Source: M3007 sp044230315 (GTDB taxonomy: Bacteria > Bacteroidota > Bacteroidia > Chitinophagales > Saprospiraceae). From it: DNA of 64,000 nucleotides. The position numbers and the translations under genes were made by a program. Shown piece by piece: positions 8,310 to 17,058 of this stretch (the stretch's first letter is position 1; every line of letters begins with the position of its first letter). The stretch is taken from the NCBI GenBank assembly GCA_044230315.1, contig JBGARJ010000003.1:1-64000 (forward strand), read 5' to 3'. The notes beneath the pieces are model-generated. The model saw only the letters and a program-made list of their open reading frames with translations, was not told the DNA's origin and searched no databases.

Positions 8310-10064
8310 ATGACAATTTTGACTACCCTGGACTGGCTGTTTATCGCCGCTTATTTTACCCTAATCCTGGGCATTGCCTGGTGGGTCATTAAAAAACAAA
8401 AAGAAACCTCAGACGACTACTTCCTGGCTGGGCGCAACCTGGGCTGGTTTATTGTAGGGGCATCGATTTTTGCCTCCAACATCGGATCGGAACACCTGGT
8501 CGGGCTGGCCGGGTCGGGCGCAACCGACGGGGTGGCAATGGCGCACTACGAATTGCACGCCTGGTGCCTGCTCGTGTTGGGCTGGGTGATGGCGCCGTTT
8601 TACATGCGATCGAAGGTATACACCACCCCCGAATTTCTGGAACGCCGCTTTTCGCCGGCGGCCCGTTGGGTATTGTCCATGATTTCGCTGGTGGCCTATG
8701 TGCTGACCAAGATCGCGGTAGGCATTTTCGCCGGCGGTGTGGTGTTCGGCGTGTTATTGCCCGACGTGCACCTGTTCGGTCTGAACAGTTTTTGGTTAGG
8801 GTCCGTTCTGGTGATCCTGCTCACGGGGTTGTACACCATCGTCGGTGGTTTGCGGGCGGTGGCCTATACGGAGGCAGTTCAAACTATTATCCTGGTTTTG
8901 GGTTCCCTGCTGGTGACCTATTATGGGCTGGAGGCTTTGGGCGGCTGGAGCGAATTGCGGCGGATTTGCGGATCGGATATGTTTAACCTGTGGAAACCGC
9001 TGATCCCGGCCGGGGTGGAAGGGACTTGGGCCCCGGTCAAAACCAGTACGCAAATGGCCTGGTATTTCAACACCAATTTCCCCTGGCTGGGCATGTTGTT
9101 TTGTGCGCCGATCATTGGTTTGTGGTACTGGACCACCGACCAGTACATCGTGCAGCGCACCCTGGGTGCGGCCAATCTTACCGAAGCCCGCCGGGGCACT
9201 ATTGCTGCGGCCTTTTTCAAGTTGCTGCCGGTGTTTATCTTTATTATCCCGGGGATGATCTGCTACGCCCTCGCGATCAGTGGAAAAATGAGCGGCCTGA
9301 GTTCAGCGTTGCTGGACAGCGAGGGCAAACTCATCCCGGTCAATGCCCAACAGGCGTTCCCTTTGCTGGTAGCCAATGTGTTGCCGGTGGGGTTCCGGGG
9401 TATTGTGGTGGCTGGCCTGCTGGCCGCGCTGATGAGCTCGCTGGCCGGGGTGTTCAATGCTTGTTCCACCCTGTTTACGATCGACTTCTACTCTAAATTC
9501 AACCCTCAGGCTACACAGAAACGCCTGGTGTATATCGGCCGGCTGGCCACGGTCGTCATGGTGTTTATCGGGTTGATGTGGATACCGGTCATTCAGGGGA
9601 GCCGGGGGTTGTACAACTACCTGCAGTCGGTACAAGGGTATCTGGCGCCACCCATCTTTGTGGTCTTTTTCTTCGGCGTGTTCAACAAACGGCTCAATGC
9701 CAAGGGCTGCCTGGCGGCCTTGGGCGTAGGCTTTGCCATGGGCCTGTTCCGGCTGGCGATCGATACGCCGGTTGCCCTTTCCGAGGGCTTTACCTATCCG
9801 GAGGGCTCTTTCTTCTGGGTGATCAACAACATCTTTTTCCAATATTACAGCCTGCTTATTTTCCTGGTTTGCGCCGCTACGATGTTGATCGTGAGTTATT
9901 TGACCGAAGCGCCGGCCTATGAAAAAATCAGCGGCCTGACCTTCTCCACGCTGAGCACCGACGATCGCGCTGAAAACCGCGCGAGTTGGACCACTTCGGA
10001 TGTGGTGTGGTCGGCTTTGGTCGTCGTGTTCATCGTGATGGCGTATCTCTATTTCAACGGCTAG
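8310..10064 (+). CDS. SSS-family sodium/sugar symporter (SglT-like)
   Basis: This 584-aa integral membrane protein has about 14 hydrophobic segments and the sodium:solute symporter pattern: DDYFLAGRNLGWF near residue 35, ASNIGSEHLVGLAGSGA, TGLYTIVGGLRAVAYTE, and WYWTTDQYIVQRTLGA. It is closest in feel to vSGLT-type sugar transporters. The frame is complete with no internal damage. It sits between the araB and araA remnants, the usual place of an arabinose-linked symporter in Bacteroidota ara operons, yet the flanking catabolic genes are destroyed. It may now serve sugars from the fucose/uronate pathway (inference). Start ATG 8310 gives the normal N terminus. Confidence 0.92.
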   Translation: MTILTTLDWLFIAAYFTLILGIAWWVIKKQKETSDDYFLAGRNLGWFIVGASIFASNIGSEHLVGLAGSGATDGVAMAHYELHAWCLLVLGWVMAPFYMRSKVYTTPEFLERRFSPAARWVLSMISLVAYVLTKIAVGIFAGGVVFGVLLPDVHLFGLNSFWLGSVLVILLTGLYTIVGGLRAVAYTEAVQTIILVLGSLLVTYYGLEALGGWSELRRICGSDMFNLWKPLIPAGVEGTWAPVKTSTQMAWYFNTNFPWLGMLFCAPIIGLWYWTTDQYIVQRTLGAANLTEARRGTIAAAFFKLLPVFIFIIPGMICYALAISGKMSGLSSALLDSEGKLIPVNAQQAFPLLVANVLPVGFRGIVVAGLLAALMSSLAGVFNACSTLFTIDFYSKFNPQATQKRLVYIGRLATVVMVFIGLMWIPVIQGSRGLYNYLQSVQGYLAPPIFVVFFFGVFNKRLNAKGCLAALGVGFAMGLFRLAIDTPVALSEGFTYPEGSFFWVINNIFFQYYSLLIFLVCAATMLIVSYLTEAPAYEKISGLTFSTLSTDDRAENRASWTTSDVVWSALVVVFIVMAYLYFNG

Positions 10065-10068
10065 AACG

Positions 10069-10505
10069 ATGATTGACCTGCATAACTATGAGGTTTGGAT
10101 CGCCGCCGGAAGCCAGCGCCTTTACGGCCGCGAAACCTTTCAACGGGTGGAACAGCATGCCCGGAGCGGGGTGGATGCCCGCGCTCCCGATTGTGTAGGC
10201 GTGGCGGCCTGGATGCACCCGTTTTCGCCGGCCATGGACAGGCTTTCATTGTATCTGCAAACGCAGTACAACCGAGATTTTCCCTGGCGGGACATCGAAA
10301 CGGACTTTATGAACCTGAACCAATCGGCGCTTGGCGACCGGGAGTTCGGGTTCATAAATGCCCGGATGCGGCGCCCTCGCAAGGTGGCGGCCGGGCAATG
10401 GCAGGATGCACATTTTCGCCAGCGTCCGTATACTGGCCGGCGGGGCGCACCATACTGGTTTCAGCCGATCGCCCGAACCGGAATACCTGGAGGCTGTCGA
10501 ATAAA
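10069..10505 (+). pseudogene. araA: collapsed L-arabinose isomerase (araA) remnant
   Basis: The frame at 10069 opens like AraA: NYEVWIAAGSQRLYGRETF...QHA. It lacks about 40 residues, continues GVAAWMHPFSPA, lacks about 12 more, then reads QTQYNRDFPW...ETDFMNLNQSALGDREFGF and KVAAGQWQD, all matching the first third of AraA. From 10427 another frame gives RILAGGAHHTGFS...EYLEAVE before a stop at 10502, which is the C-terminal AraA motif (W-ILAGGAHHT...EYLEDFAE). About 300 middle residues and the last 20 or so are missing. The remnant stops at the edge of the inverted-repeat element at 10506. Its start lies 4 bp after the symporter stop, consistent with a former operon. Confidence 0.9.
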
Positions 10506-10744
10506 TAATTAACGTGCGTTTTGGATAGATCGACACCTGCAATTGAACACTCTACGGCCTCGGAGCGGCCTAACGTTTGTATTCGCTGGAATAATGGAAC
10601 CAATGTTAGGCCTCTCCGAGGCCCAGCAACGCTGATAACGTATTGTTTTTACCAATGTTAGGCCTCTCCGAGGCCAAAAATCGACGCTTATTGACCAATC
10701 CTGCTCAATTGAAGTTTGTCGCTATCCAAAACGCACGTTAATTA
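10506..10744. mobile_element. MITE-like element with 23-bp terminal inverted repeats
   Basis: Perfect 23-bp inverted repeats lie at 10506-10528 and 10722-10744 (core TAACGTGCGTTTTGGATAG). If the outermost TTAA is read as a target duplication, it occurs at both 10509-10512 and 10738-10741; because it is palindromic it can equally be part of the repeat. The inside has no reading frame but carries three copies of a GTTAGGCCtCTCCGAGGCC palindrome: 10599-10623 and 10651-10675 as direct copies, and an inverted diverged one near 10555-10577. It directly abuts the araA remnant, whose last codons are missing. No transposase is present. Confidence 0.75.
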
Positions 10745-10820
10745 AGGATTAAATTCAAAATATGGCCTGAAGGAGTAAGAAGCGCTTTTGTGTTTCTGAA
10801 ATGGCTACAGTCGAACTCAT

Positions 10821-11591
10821 ATGAAAAACGTTAGCGAACTCTTTTCCCTGAAAGGCAAAACAGCCCTCGTCACCGGGGCCAGCCGGGGGCTGGGCCAGGC
10901 CATGGCGCTGGCGCTGGCCAGCGCGGGCGCGCGGGTAGTGTGCAGCAGCACCACCTCGGGCGGGACAGACGACACCGTCCGTAAGATAACCGCCATGCAA
11001 GGCGCCGCCATGGGCTTGGCCGCCGACCTCAGCGACCGGCAGGCGCTGACCCGGCTGGTGGAACGCACCGTCGGCGAAACCGGTAAAATTGACATCCTGC
11101 TCAACAATGGCGGCACCATCGCCCGGCATCCGGCCCTCGAATTTCCGCCGGATGAGTGGGATCAGGTGCTGGCCGTGAACCTTACGGCCACTTTTTTCCT
11201 TTCACAACTGGCGGCCCGGAATATGGTGGAAAACGGCGGCGGAAAAATCATCAATATCGCCTCGCTGCTGTCCTTCTCCGGCGGCATCACCGTGCCGGCG
11301 TACACGGCAAGCAAACACGGCGTGGCAGGTATCACCAAAGCGCTGGCCAACGAATGGGCCCGGTTCAACATCCAGGTGAATGCGATCGCACCCGGGTATT
11401 TCCGTACCGACAATACGCAGCGCTTGCAGGATGATCCCGTGCGGTCCGCCGAGATATCCAAACGCATTCCGGCCGAACGCTGGGGCGAACCCGAAGACCT
11501 AAGCGGCGCCGTAATATTTCTGGCTTCCGCCGCCAGCGACTATGTCAATGGAACCATTTTAACGGTCGACGGCGGCTGGATGGCTCGCTGA
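10821..11591 (+). CDS. kduD: 2-dehydro-3-deoxy-D-gluconate 5-dehydrogenase (KduD), SDR family
   Basis: This 256-aa cytoplasmic short-chain dehydrogenase has the dinucleotide site TGASRGLGQAMA (residues 14-25), NNGG, INIASLLSFSGG and the active site YTASKHG (Tyr161, Lys165). Long stretches match E. coli KduD, including NVNAIAPGY, the NTQ segment, RIPAERWGEPEDL and ASDYVNG...VDGGW at the C terminus. The reaction is NAD-dependent reduction of 2,5-diketo-3-deoxygluconate (DKII) to 2-keto-3-deoxygluconate. It precedes the KduI-type gene by 90 bp, and together they continue the GH88 pathway. No KDG kinase or aldolase is in the window. Upstream, 10745-10820 holds only a short leader after the inverted-repeat element. 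Confidence 0.92.
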   Translation: MKNVSELFSLKGKTALVTGASRGLGQAMALALASAGARVVCSSTTSGGTDDTVRKITAMQGAAMGLAADLSDRQALTRLVERTVGETGKIDILLNNGGTIARHPALEFPPDEWDQVLAVNLTATFFLSQLAARNMVENGGGKIINIASLLSFSGGITVPAYTASKHGVAGITKALANEWARFNIQVNAIAPGYFRTDNTQRLQDDPVRSAEISKRIPAERWGEPEDLSGAVIFLASAASDYVNGTILTVDGGWMAR

Positions 11592-11681
11592 GGACATGTT
11601 TGGAGCCCGGCGATGAATTTTCAAATATGGTTCCAGCAACGGTTTTTCCGACGCGTTGCTGAACACACAAAATGAAGCATC

Positions 11682-12605
11682 ATGGTTACACCAAAAACGA
11701 TTTCCACGACAAAAACGACCCAACCGAAATCGCCCCTGGAACGGCGCCATACCCTGCAGGTCATGGTACCCCTGAAAAATGAAATCCGCCGGGTGGAGGC
11801 ATTCGATACCACTCCGGTGACCAATGCCGTGCAGGAGATCATTACTGCCGAAAATTCTTCGTTCCGCTACCTGCGGCTGGCGCGTATCCTGCTCGATAGC
11901 GGGCACACCGTAGAACGGAGCCTGGGCGATGAAGAAGCCGTGTACTATATCAATCGCGGCAGTGCCGAACTGCGAGTGGACGGCGAGACCTATTCCCTGG
12001 GGAAGGGCGATGTGTTGTATGTCGGCATCCACCGCACGGTGCACCTGGCGCCGCTGGAAGCCTGCGATATCAGCGAATTTCGCGCAACAGCGTGCCATAC
12101 GGCTTATCCGGTTCAGCTGGTCCGGCATACCGACATTGAAGGCACCCCCCTGGCGGCCGAGCTCGGCTCACGCCGGCCGATGTCAAAACGCACCGTTTTC
12201 AAACTCGTGGATAAAAACGTGCAGGCCAACCGCCTGCTTTTTGGCGACACTTACATGGCCCAGCGGGGTGGGGTGGGCAGTTATCCGCCGCACTTTCATG
12301 GCCCCGACGGCCCGCACGGGCTCGGCGCCAACGCCAAGGAAGAGATCTATCATTTCCGGTGTGAAACGGATATCGAAGGCGATATTCCGTATGTGTTGCA
12401 AAACTGTGCGCTGCCCGAAGAAAAAGTGAATGTGTACGCCCACATCTTTGACGAAACGGCGATCAACGTAACGCCCACCTACCATGATACGATCGCTCCG
12501 CCTTCCGTGGATTTTATGTTCACCTGGTGCCTGGCCAGTTATACCGAAGGGCACCGCGATTGGGCGGAGATATACAACAAGCCGGGCTATGAAGGCGAGT
12601 GGTGA
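11682..12605 (+). CDS. kduI: KduI/IolB-family cupin isomerase, probable 5-dehydro-4-deoxy-D-glucuronate isomerase
   Basis: The 307-aa product has two cupin halves. The N-terminal half parallels E. coli KduI: INRGSAELRVDGETYSLGKG, LYVG, CHTAYP and SRRPMSKRTV. The C-terminal half contains probable metal ligands in PPHFHGPDGPHG, KEEIYHF and a later TYHD, with a longer loop than E. coli KduI. The reaction would convert 5-keto-4-deoxyuronate (from GH88) to DKII, feeding KduD. The His/Gly-rich loop and length (KduI is about 278 aa) leave open a related activity such as IolB-type 5-deoxyglucuronate isomerase, but the adjacent KduD and GH88 favour KduI. Cytoplasmic. Confidence 0.75.
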   Translation: MVTPKTISTTKTTQPKSPLERRHTLQVMVPLKNEIRRVEAFDTTPVTNAVQEIITAENSSFRYLRLARILLDSGHTVERSLGDEEAVYYINRGSAELRVDGETYSLGKGDVLYVGIHRTVHLAPLEACDISEFRATACHTAYPVQLVRHTDIEGTPLAAELGSRRPMSKRTVFKLVDKNVQANRLLFGDTYMAQRGGVGSYPPHFHGPDGPHGLGANAKEEIYHFRCETDIEGDIPYVLQNCALPEEKVNVYAHIFDETAINVTPTYHDTIAPPSVDFMFTWCLASYTEGHRDWAEIYNKPGYEGEW

Positions 12606-12610
12606 GCAAA

Positions 12611-13061
12611 TAAAAAAACGGTAAACCTGTAAGCCGGATTCTGTCCCCCCGCGCGTGCCGAAGCGTAGCGTGGCGGTCTCTGCCATTTATCTGGGCCCGT
12701 ATCTTGCGACCGGGCTCTGCGCTGCCTACCCCCCCTGTCAGCCCGGCGCCAGGCGCCGGATTGGTGTGCGAGCCACACACCGCTCCAAATGGAGCAACAA
12801 GGTGTACATGGCATTTCAACCCGCAAGGTTTATCCGCCGTCCGACTTGCGCCGGAAGGCCGTGCGCTCTTACCGCACGTTTTCACCCTTTCCCCGACAAA
12901 AATCGGGGTGGTTATTTTCTGTGACCCTGTCTGTTCCCCCACCGGTTGCCCGCTGCGGGACCCACCCGTTAGGTGGTGCGGCGCTCTGTGTTGTCCGGAC
13001 TTTCCTCCCCGTCCCGGCGCAATATGCCGGGACAAAGGCGGCAGAGCGGTTTACCGTTTTT
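12611..13061 (-). ncRNA. rnpB: RNase P RNA
   Basis: Read on the reverse strand, the RNA begins near 13060. A terminal helix pairs ACGGTAAACC (5') with GGTTTACCGT (3', near 12619-12628). The universal elements are present: GAGGAAAGTCCGGAC near the 5' end, AGGGTGAAAACGTGCGGTAAG with AGAGCGCAC in the middle, AGATAAATGGCAGA, and ACAGAATCCGGCTTACAGG at the 3' end. Length is about 440 nt, and the 3' end runs into a T-rich tract that probably terminates transcription, convergent with the kduI-type gene. It is the catalytic RNA for tRNA 5' maturation. Apparent reading frames over this stretch are spurious. Exact ends are uncertain by several bases. Confidence 0.95.
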
Positions 13062-13151
13062 ATTATTGAGCCGGTTGGCCGGTTCTTTTCTTTGTGGTGC
13101 GGCGCTTATCGTCGCCTAACTGGCATGATTTTTTTACTTAACGCTTTCGTA

Positions 13152-13180
13152 TTGGCGTAAACTTTGTTCTACTACTTTTG
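13152..13180 (+). promoter_or_regulatory. candidate promoter for the histidine kinase gene
   Basis: TTG at 13152-13154, an 18-bp spacer, then TACTTTTG at 13173-13180 fully match the Bacteroidota -33/-7 pattern. Transcription would start near 13187, giving a leader of about 80 nt before the kinase start at 13270. Confidence 0.6.
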
Positions 13181-13269
13181 TATGGCGCAAAATTGCCGTT
13201 TTTTGTCCCCTGATTTAACTAATCCTTTCCGGACTGTTTTCCCGGATCTTTGAATTTGTTCCACATCCT

Positions 13270-16200
13270 ATGATAAAACGCCTGCTCCTGTATGTCTTGG
13301 CCGGAGCCATTCTCCTGGCGGTAGCAATAACTGCCGACCACGGGTACAAAGATACGGCGCTGCTGCAACAGTATGCCGCCGAAATCTCCACGTACCTGTC
13401 GGACCAAGAATCCAGCGCCCTGCGTTGGGTGCGCCAGGAGCATGCCGAACTCGATGCTGCCGTTACACCCGGCAGCTCGATCCCCGATCCGGACGCCTGG
13501 ATCAACAGTCTGGCTGAGCAGGACAACGAGGACTACACCGTGTTGGTCCATCAGGGCGATTCGCTTATCTTCTCTTCCAACAATAAAGCGTTGCCGGTGC
13601 GCCCGGCACTTGCGTCGCTGGTTCAAGCCCAACAACGCAGCATCATTCATTTGCCACTGGGCTACTATTACGCGTACCACGAAGGGTTTAACGCCGATAA
13701 AACGCTGACCCTGCTGGTACCCATCCGGTTCACATTAGACGATGCGCGCCCGGAGCAAGCGGGCGTTTTGTTTCCGGCAAACCCGGCCATCCCCGGTCAG
13801 GTACAGGTTAGCCTGAAGCTAACCGGGCATGTTATTATGCTGAATGGCAAAGGTTTATGCGGGATACAGTCCCGGGGTAGCGTGCAGGCGGGTTGGGTTC
13901 AATGGTTGAAATTGCTGGCCTACGGCTTGTTTCTGGGGTTGATCCTGACCCTTGCTTTTCAAGGAGGACTCTACCTGGCCGACCGCGGCTGGGCGTTGGT
14001 GGGCGCCGCTGCGTTGCTCGCGCTGGTGGCCGCTATTTTCGTCCTGAACCGGATGACGGCTTTTACTGCGACGGCTTTCGACCAGTTGCCTGTGTTTGCC
14101 CAACGCTTCGGCACGGCTTCGCTGATCGGGAATTCGCTCGGCGATTGGCTGTTGCACCTCGGCCTCTTGCTCTGGCTGATGGTGTATTTCCACCGGGCCT
14201 TCCGCACCGACTCGCTGGGGCATTTTCCGTTGCCGGTGCGCTTGGGGTTGAGTGTGGTGTATTACCTGCTGACTATGCTCAGTGTACTGGTGGGCGTAGA
14301 GGTGTACCGGCAGCTGGTTTTCCACTCAGCGATCAATTTTGACTTTGATAACCTGCTGAATTTCGACAGTTTCAGCGCGCTGGCTTTTGCGGGTATTATC
14401 CTGTTGTCGCTGGCGTTGTTCCTGTTTGGCCACCGCCTGATCCTGACGACCCTTCGCCTGGAGTTGCCGGTGCTTTCCCGCGCCGGCGGCATGGCCATCG
14501 CCGGACTGGCCTTATATGGCGTCTGCCTGGCGTACCAGCAAGATTTTCAAATCAATGCGCTGTATATCACCGCATTCTCGCTGCTTTACGTCGCTACCTT
14601 CGACTTTTTCCTCGACTGGAAATCGGCGGGCTTCGGCAGTGTGGTGCTTTGGCTGTTGCTGTTTTCTTTATCATCGGCACTGCTGCTTTACCGCTACAAT
14701 TATTTGAAAGACAGTGCGGTGCGCCTGAGCTATGCCGAAGCCCTGGCCACCGACCGCGATTCGGTATGGGCCGAACCGCAATTGAAAAATGTGTTGGCGC
14801 AAATCAAAGGCGATACGGCACTGAACCGGCTCTTGAAACCCTGGCCGTTCAAACCGCAAACCGTGGAGCTCCGCGAGCGACTCAATGAACTGGTATATCC
14901 CGAAAACTATTTGTTCCAGCACTACCGGATCGCTGTATTTGCCTTCGACAAGGAAGGCGCCGTGCTCCCCCAGGACCAGGCCAAAGGCCGGGATTATGTG
15001 CTGACGCAAAACTGGGACCGTGCTGCGCCGCTGCCCGATGCCCCTGAAATCCGCTATTGTACCGCTCCCGACGGCGTATTCCGGTATTTGCTCCGGATAC
15101 CCGCGTTCCGAATGGGCGACCCGACCCAGCCGGCGGAGGTGTTTTGCTTTTTCGATCACCAGTACCCGCAACCCACACGCGTGTACTCCGAGCTCTTTTA
15201 CCATTTGCCGTATAAAAACCTCGAGCGTCTGCCACAATACGATTTTGCCGTGCAGAAAAATGGCAAACTGATAGTGGATCAGGGGCAGGGTAACCAGGTG
15301 GTCTTTCAAAAATCCTTGCCGAGCGGCGCTGCCATCGAACAGATCACGAAATCGCCCCACCGGGTAGATGCCGTGTTCAAAAGCGCTGACGGCCAAACGA
15401 TTGCGGCGGTAGGGCACCCCTTGGGCGGCTGGTATAAACAGCTTTACCTGTTTGCCGTGCTGTTTGCCCTGACCTCGTTCTTTATTTTTTCGCTGGCCCT
15501 GGCCAATACCTACCTCCACTTTTTACCGGAGTACTACCAATTTTATTTTTCCACGAAGGGATCGCTGGCCAGCCGGATACACTACGGCAATATCGCGCTG
15601 ATCGGCCTGGCCTTCGTAGGGATCGGCGGGCTCACCTACCAGCACTTTAACAATGCCGCTCAGGACGCCGAACGGGCGAACCTGGACTACCGGGCTGAAG
15701 CCGTGTTGACCCATTTGCGGACCCAGTTGGCCGATATGGAGTCTGCGTCGGACAGCCTGACCAATGCTTTGCCTGAAACGTTGGCTACCCTGGCCGCCAG
15801 CCTGTCTACCGATGTGAACCTCTATTCGCCCGAGGGCCAGATATTGTTCTCTACCCAGGAGGATCTGGCGCGCCTTGGCGTGCTGCCGGGCAAAATGAGC
15901 CCGCTGGCGCAGGCTGTGCTCACTCAGGGCGGGCAGCGGGAGGCAGTAGTGTCCGAACAGGTTGCGGGGGTCGAATTTTCCAGCCGTTACCTGCCGCTGC
16001 GCAACAACGAAAACCAATTGCTGGGCTTTCTGGGTGTGCCCTACCACCTTTCGGAACGCAAAATAGGGCCCGAGGTGTCGGACTTTATCGGCATGCTGGC
16101 CAGCGTGTACGTGTTCTTATTGCTCATCGCCTACTCGGTTTCCTTCTTTTTGTCGCGGTCCATCATTCGCCCGGTGCAATTGATCTCCAACAAGATCAAA

Positions 16201-17043
16201 CAACTGCAACTGGAAGACAAGAACGAACCGCTCCATTACGAAGGCGATGCGCAGGACGAACTCAGCGCCCTGATCGATGAGTACAACCGCATGGTGGAAA
16301 AACTGGAAGAGTCGAAATCGCAACTGATCCGCCTCGAACGCGAGAGCGCCTGGCGGGAAATGGCCCGGCAGGTCGCACACGATATCAAGAACCCGCTGAC
16401 CACGATGAAACTGTCGATGCAGCAACTGGAGCGGGTGTCGTCAGAGCCGGCCCAGGCGGCCGCTTATCTCAAAAAAGCCATCACCCGGCTGATCGAACAG
16501 ATCGACTCCCTGGCGCAGATCGCCTCCGAATTTTCCATGTTCGCCAACCTCGACATCCAGCAGAAACAGGATCTGGTGCTCAACGACGTGGTGGAAAGCG
16601 TGTACGACCTGTTCAGCGAACAAAAAGACGTTTCGCTTCACCTGGAGGTCGCCCCGGACCGGTACCACATCAGCGGGGATAAAAACCACCTGATCCGGGT
16701 GTTTAACAACCTGATCATTAACGCTATACAGGCCATTCCTTCTGATCGGCAGGGTGAAATACACGTTTCCTTGTACCGCCGTGACCACCATGCCGTCGTT
16801 CAGATCAGGGACAACGGTGGCGGCATTCCGCCGGAAATTCAAAAACGGGTATTTGAACCGAACTTCACCACCAAAACATCGGGCAGCGGGCTCGGGCTCG
16901 CCATTTGCCGCAAAATTGTGGAAGCGCTCGACGGCATGATCCGCTTCGAGACCCGGGAAAACGAAGGCACCGATTTCTTCGTGGAATTGCCCATTACCGC
17001 CACCGAAGCCGCCGAACGGCCGGTAAAAGCCCGGGCGGTTTGA
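13270..17043 (+). CDS. large membrane sensor histidine kinase (NtrY-like layout)
   Basis: This is a 1257-aa kinase. An N-terminal membrane segment and a short extracytoplasmic part are followed by a run of hydrophobic helices (about 215-480), a long extracytoplasmic sensor region, another helix near 735-755, a second periplasmic loop, a helix near 940-960, a HAMP-like linker (RPVQLISNKI...DELSALIDEYNRM), then HisKA with the phospho-acceptor in RQVAHDIKNPLTTMK (His1037) and HATPase_c with NLIINAIQAIP, DNGGGIP and GSGLGLAICRKIVEAL. All catalytic boxes are intact. No response regulator is adjacent, so it is an orphan kinase in this window. Ligand unknown. Bacteroidota kinases of this type are often annotated as ATP-binding PAS-less sensors. 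Confidence 0.93.
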   Translation: MIKRLLLYVLAGAILLAVAITADHGYKDTALLQQYAAEISTYLSDQESSALRWVRQEHAELDAAVTPGSSIPDPDAWINSLAEQDNEDYTVLVHQGDSLIFSSNNKALPVRPALASLVQAQQRSIIHLPLGYYYAYHEGFNADKTLTLLVPIRFTLDDARPEQAGVLFPANPAIPGQVQVSLKLTGHVIMLNGKGLCGIQSRGSVQAGWVQWLKLLAYGLFLGLILTLAFQGGLYLADRGWALVGAAALLALVAAIFVLNRMTAFTATAFDQLPVFAQRFGTASLIGNSLGDWLLHLGLLLWLMVYFHRAFRTDSLGHFPLPVRLGLSVVYYLLTMLSVLVGVEVYRQLVFHSAINFDFDNLLNFDSFSALAFAGIILLSLALFLFGHRLILTTLRLELPVLSRAGGMAIAGLALYGVCLAYQQDFQINALYITAFSLLYVATFDFFLDWKSAGFGSVVLWLLLFSLSSALLLYRYNYLKDSAVRLSYAEALATDRDSVWAEPQLKNVLAQIKGDTALNRLLKPWPFKPQTVELRERLNELVYPENYLFQHYRIAVFAFDKEGAVLPQDQAKGRDYVLTQNWDRAAPLPDAPEIRYCTAPDGVFRYLLRIPAFRMGDPTQPAEVFCFFDHQYPQPTRVYSELFYHLPYKNLERLPQYDFAVQKNGKLIVDQGQGNQVVFQKSLPSGAAIEQITKSPHRVDAVFKSADGQTIAAVGHPLGGWYKQLYLFAVLFALTSFFIFSLALANTYLHFLPEYYQFYFSTKGSLASRIHYGNIALIGLAFVGIGGLTYQHFNNAAQDAERANLDYRAEAVLTHLRTQLADMESASDSLTNALPETLATLAASLSTDVNLYSPEGQILFSTQEDLARLGVLPGKMSPLAQAVLTQGGQREAVVSEQVAGVEFSSRYLPLRNNENQLLGFLGVPYHLSERKIGPEVSDFIGMLASVYVFLLLIAYSVSFFLSRSIIRPVQLISNKIKQLQLEDKNEPLHYEGDAQDELSALIDEYNRMVEKLEESKSQLIRLERESAWREMARQVAHDIKNPLTTMKLSMQQLERVSSEPAQAAAYLKKAITRLIEQIDSLAQIASEFSMFANLDIQQKQDLVLNDVVESVYDLFSEQKDVSLHLEVAPDRYHISGDKNHLIRVFNNLIINAIQAIPSDRQGEIHVSLYRRDHHAVVQIRDNGGGIPPEIQKRVFEPNFTTKTSGSGLGLAICRKIVEALDGMIRFETRENEGTDFFVELPITATEAAERPVKARAV

Positions 17044-17058
17044 CCGGCATTCCCGTCT

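Noticed and set aside
12655..13160. Short open frames (for example 121-171 aa) between the kduI-type gene and the histidine kinase
   Set aside because: They overlap the RNase P RNA, whose conserved core elements account for the sequence.
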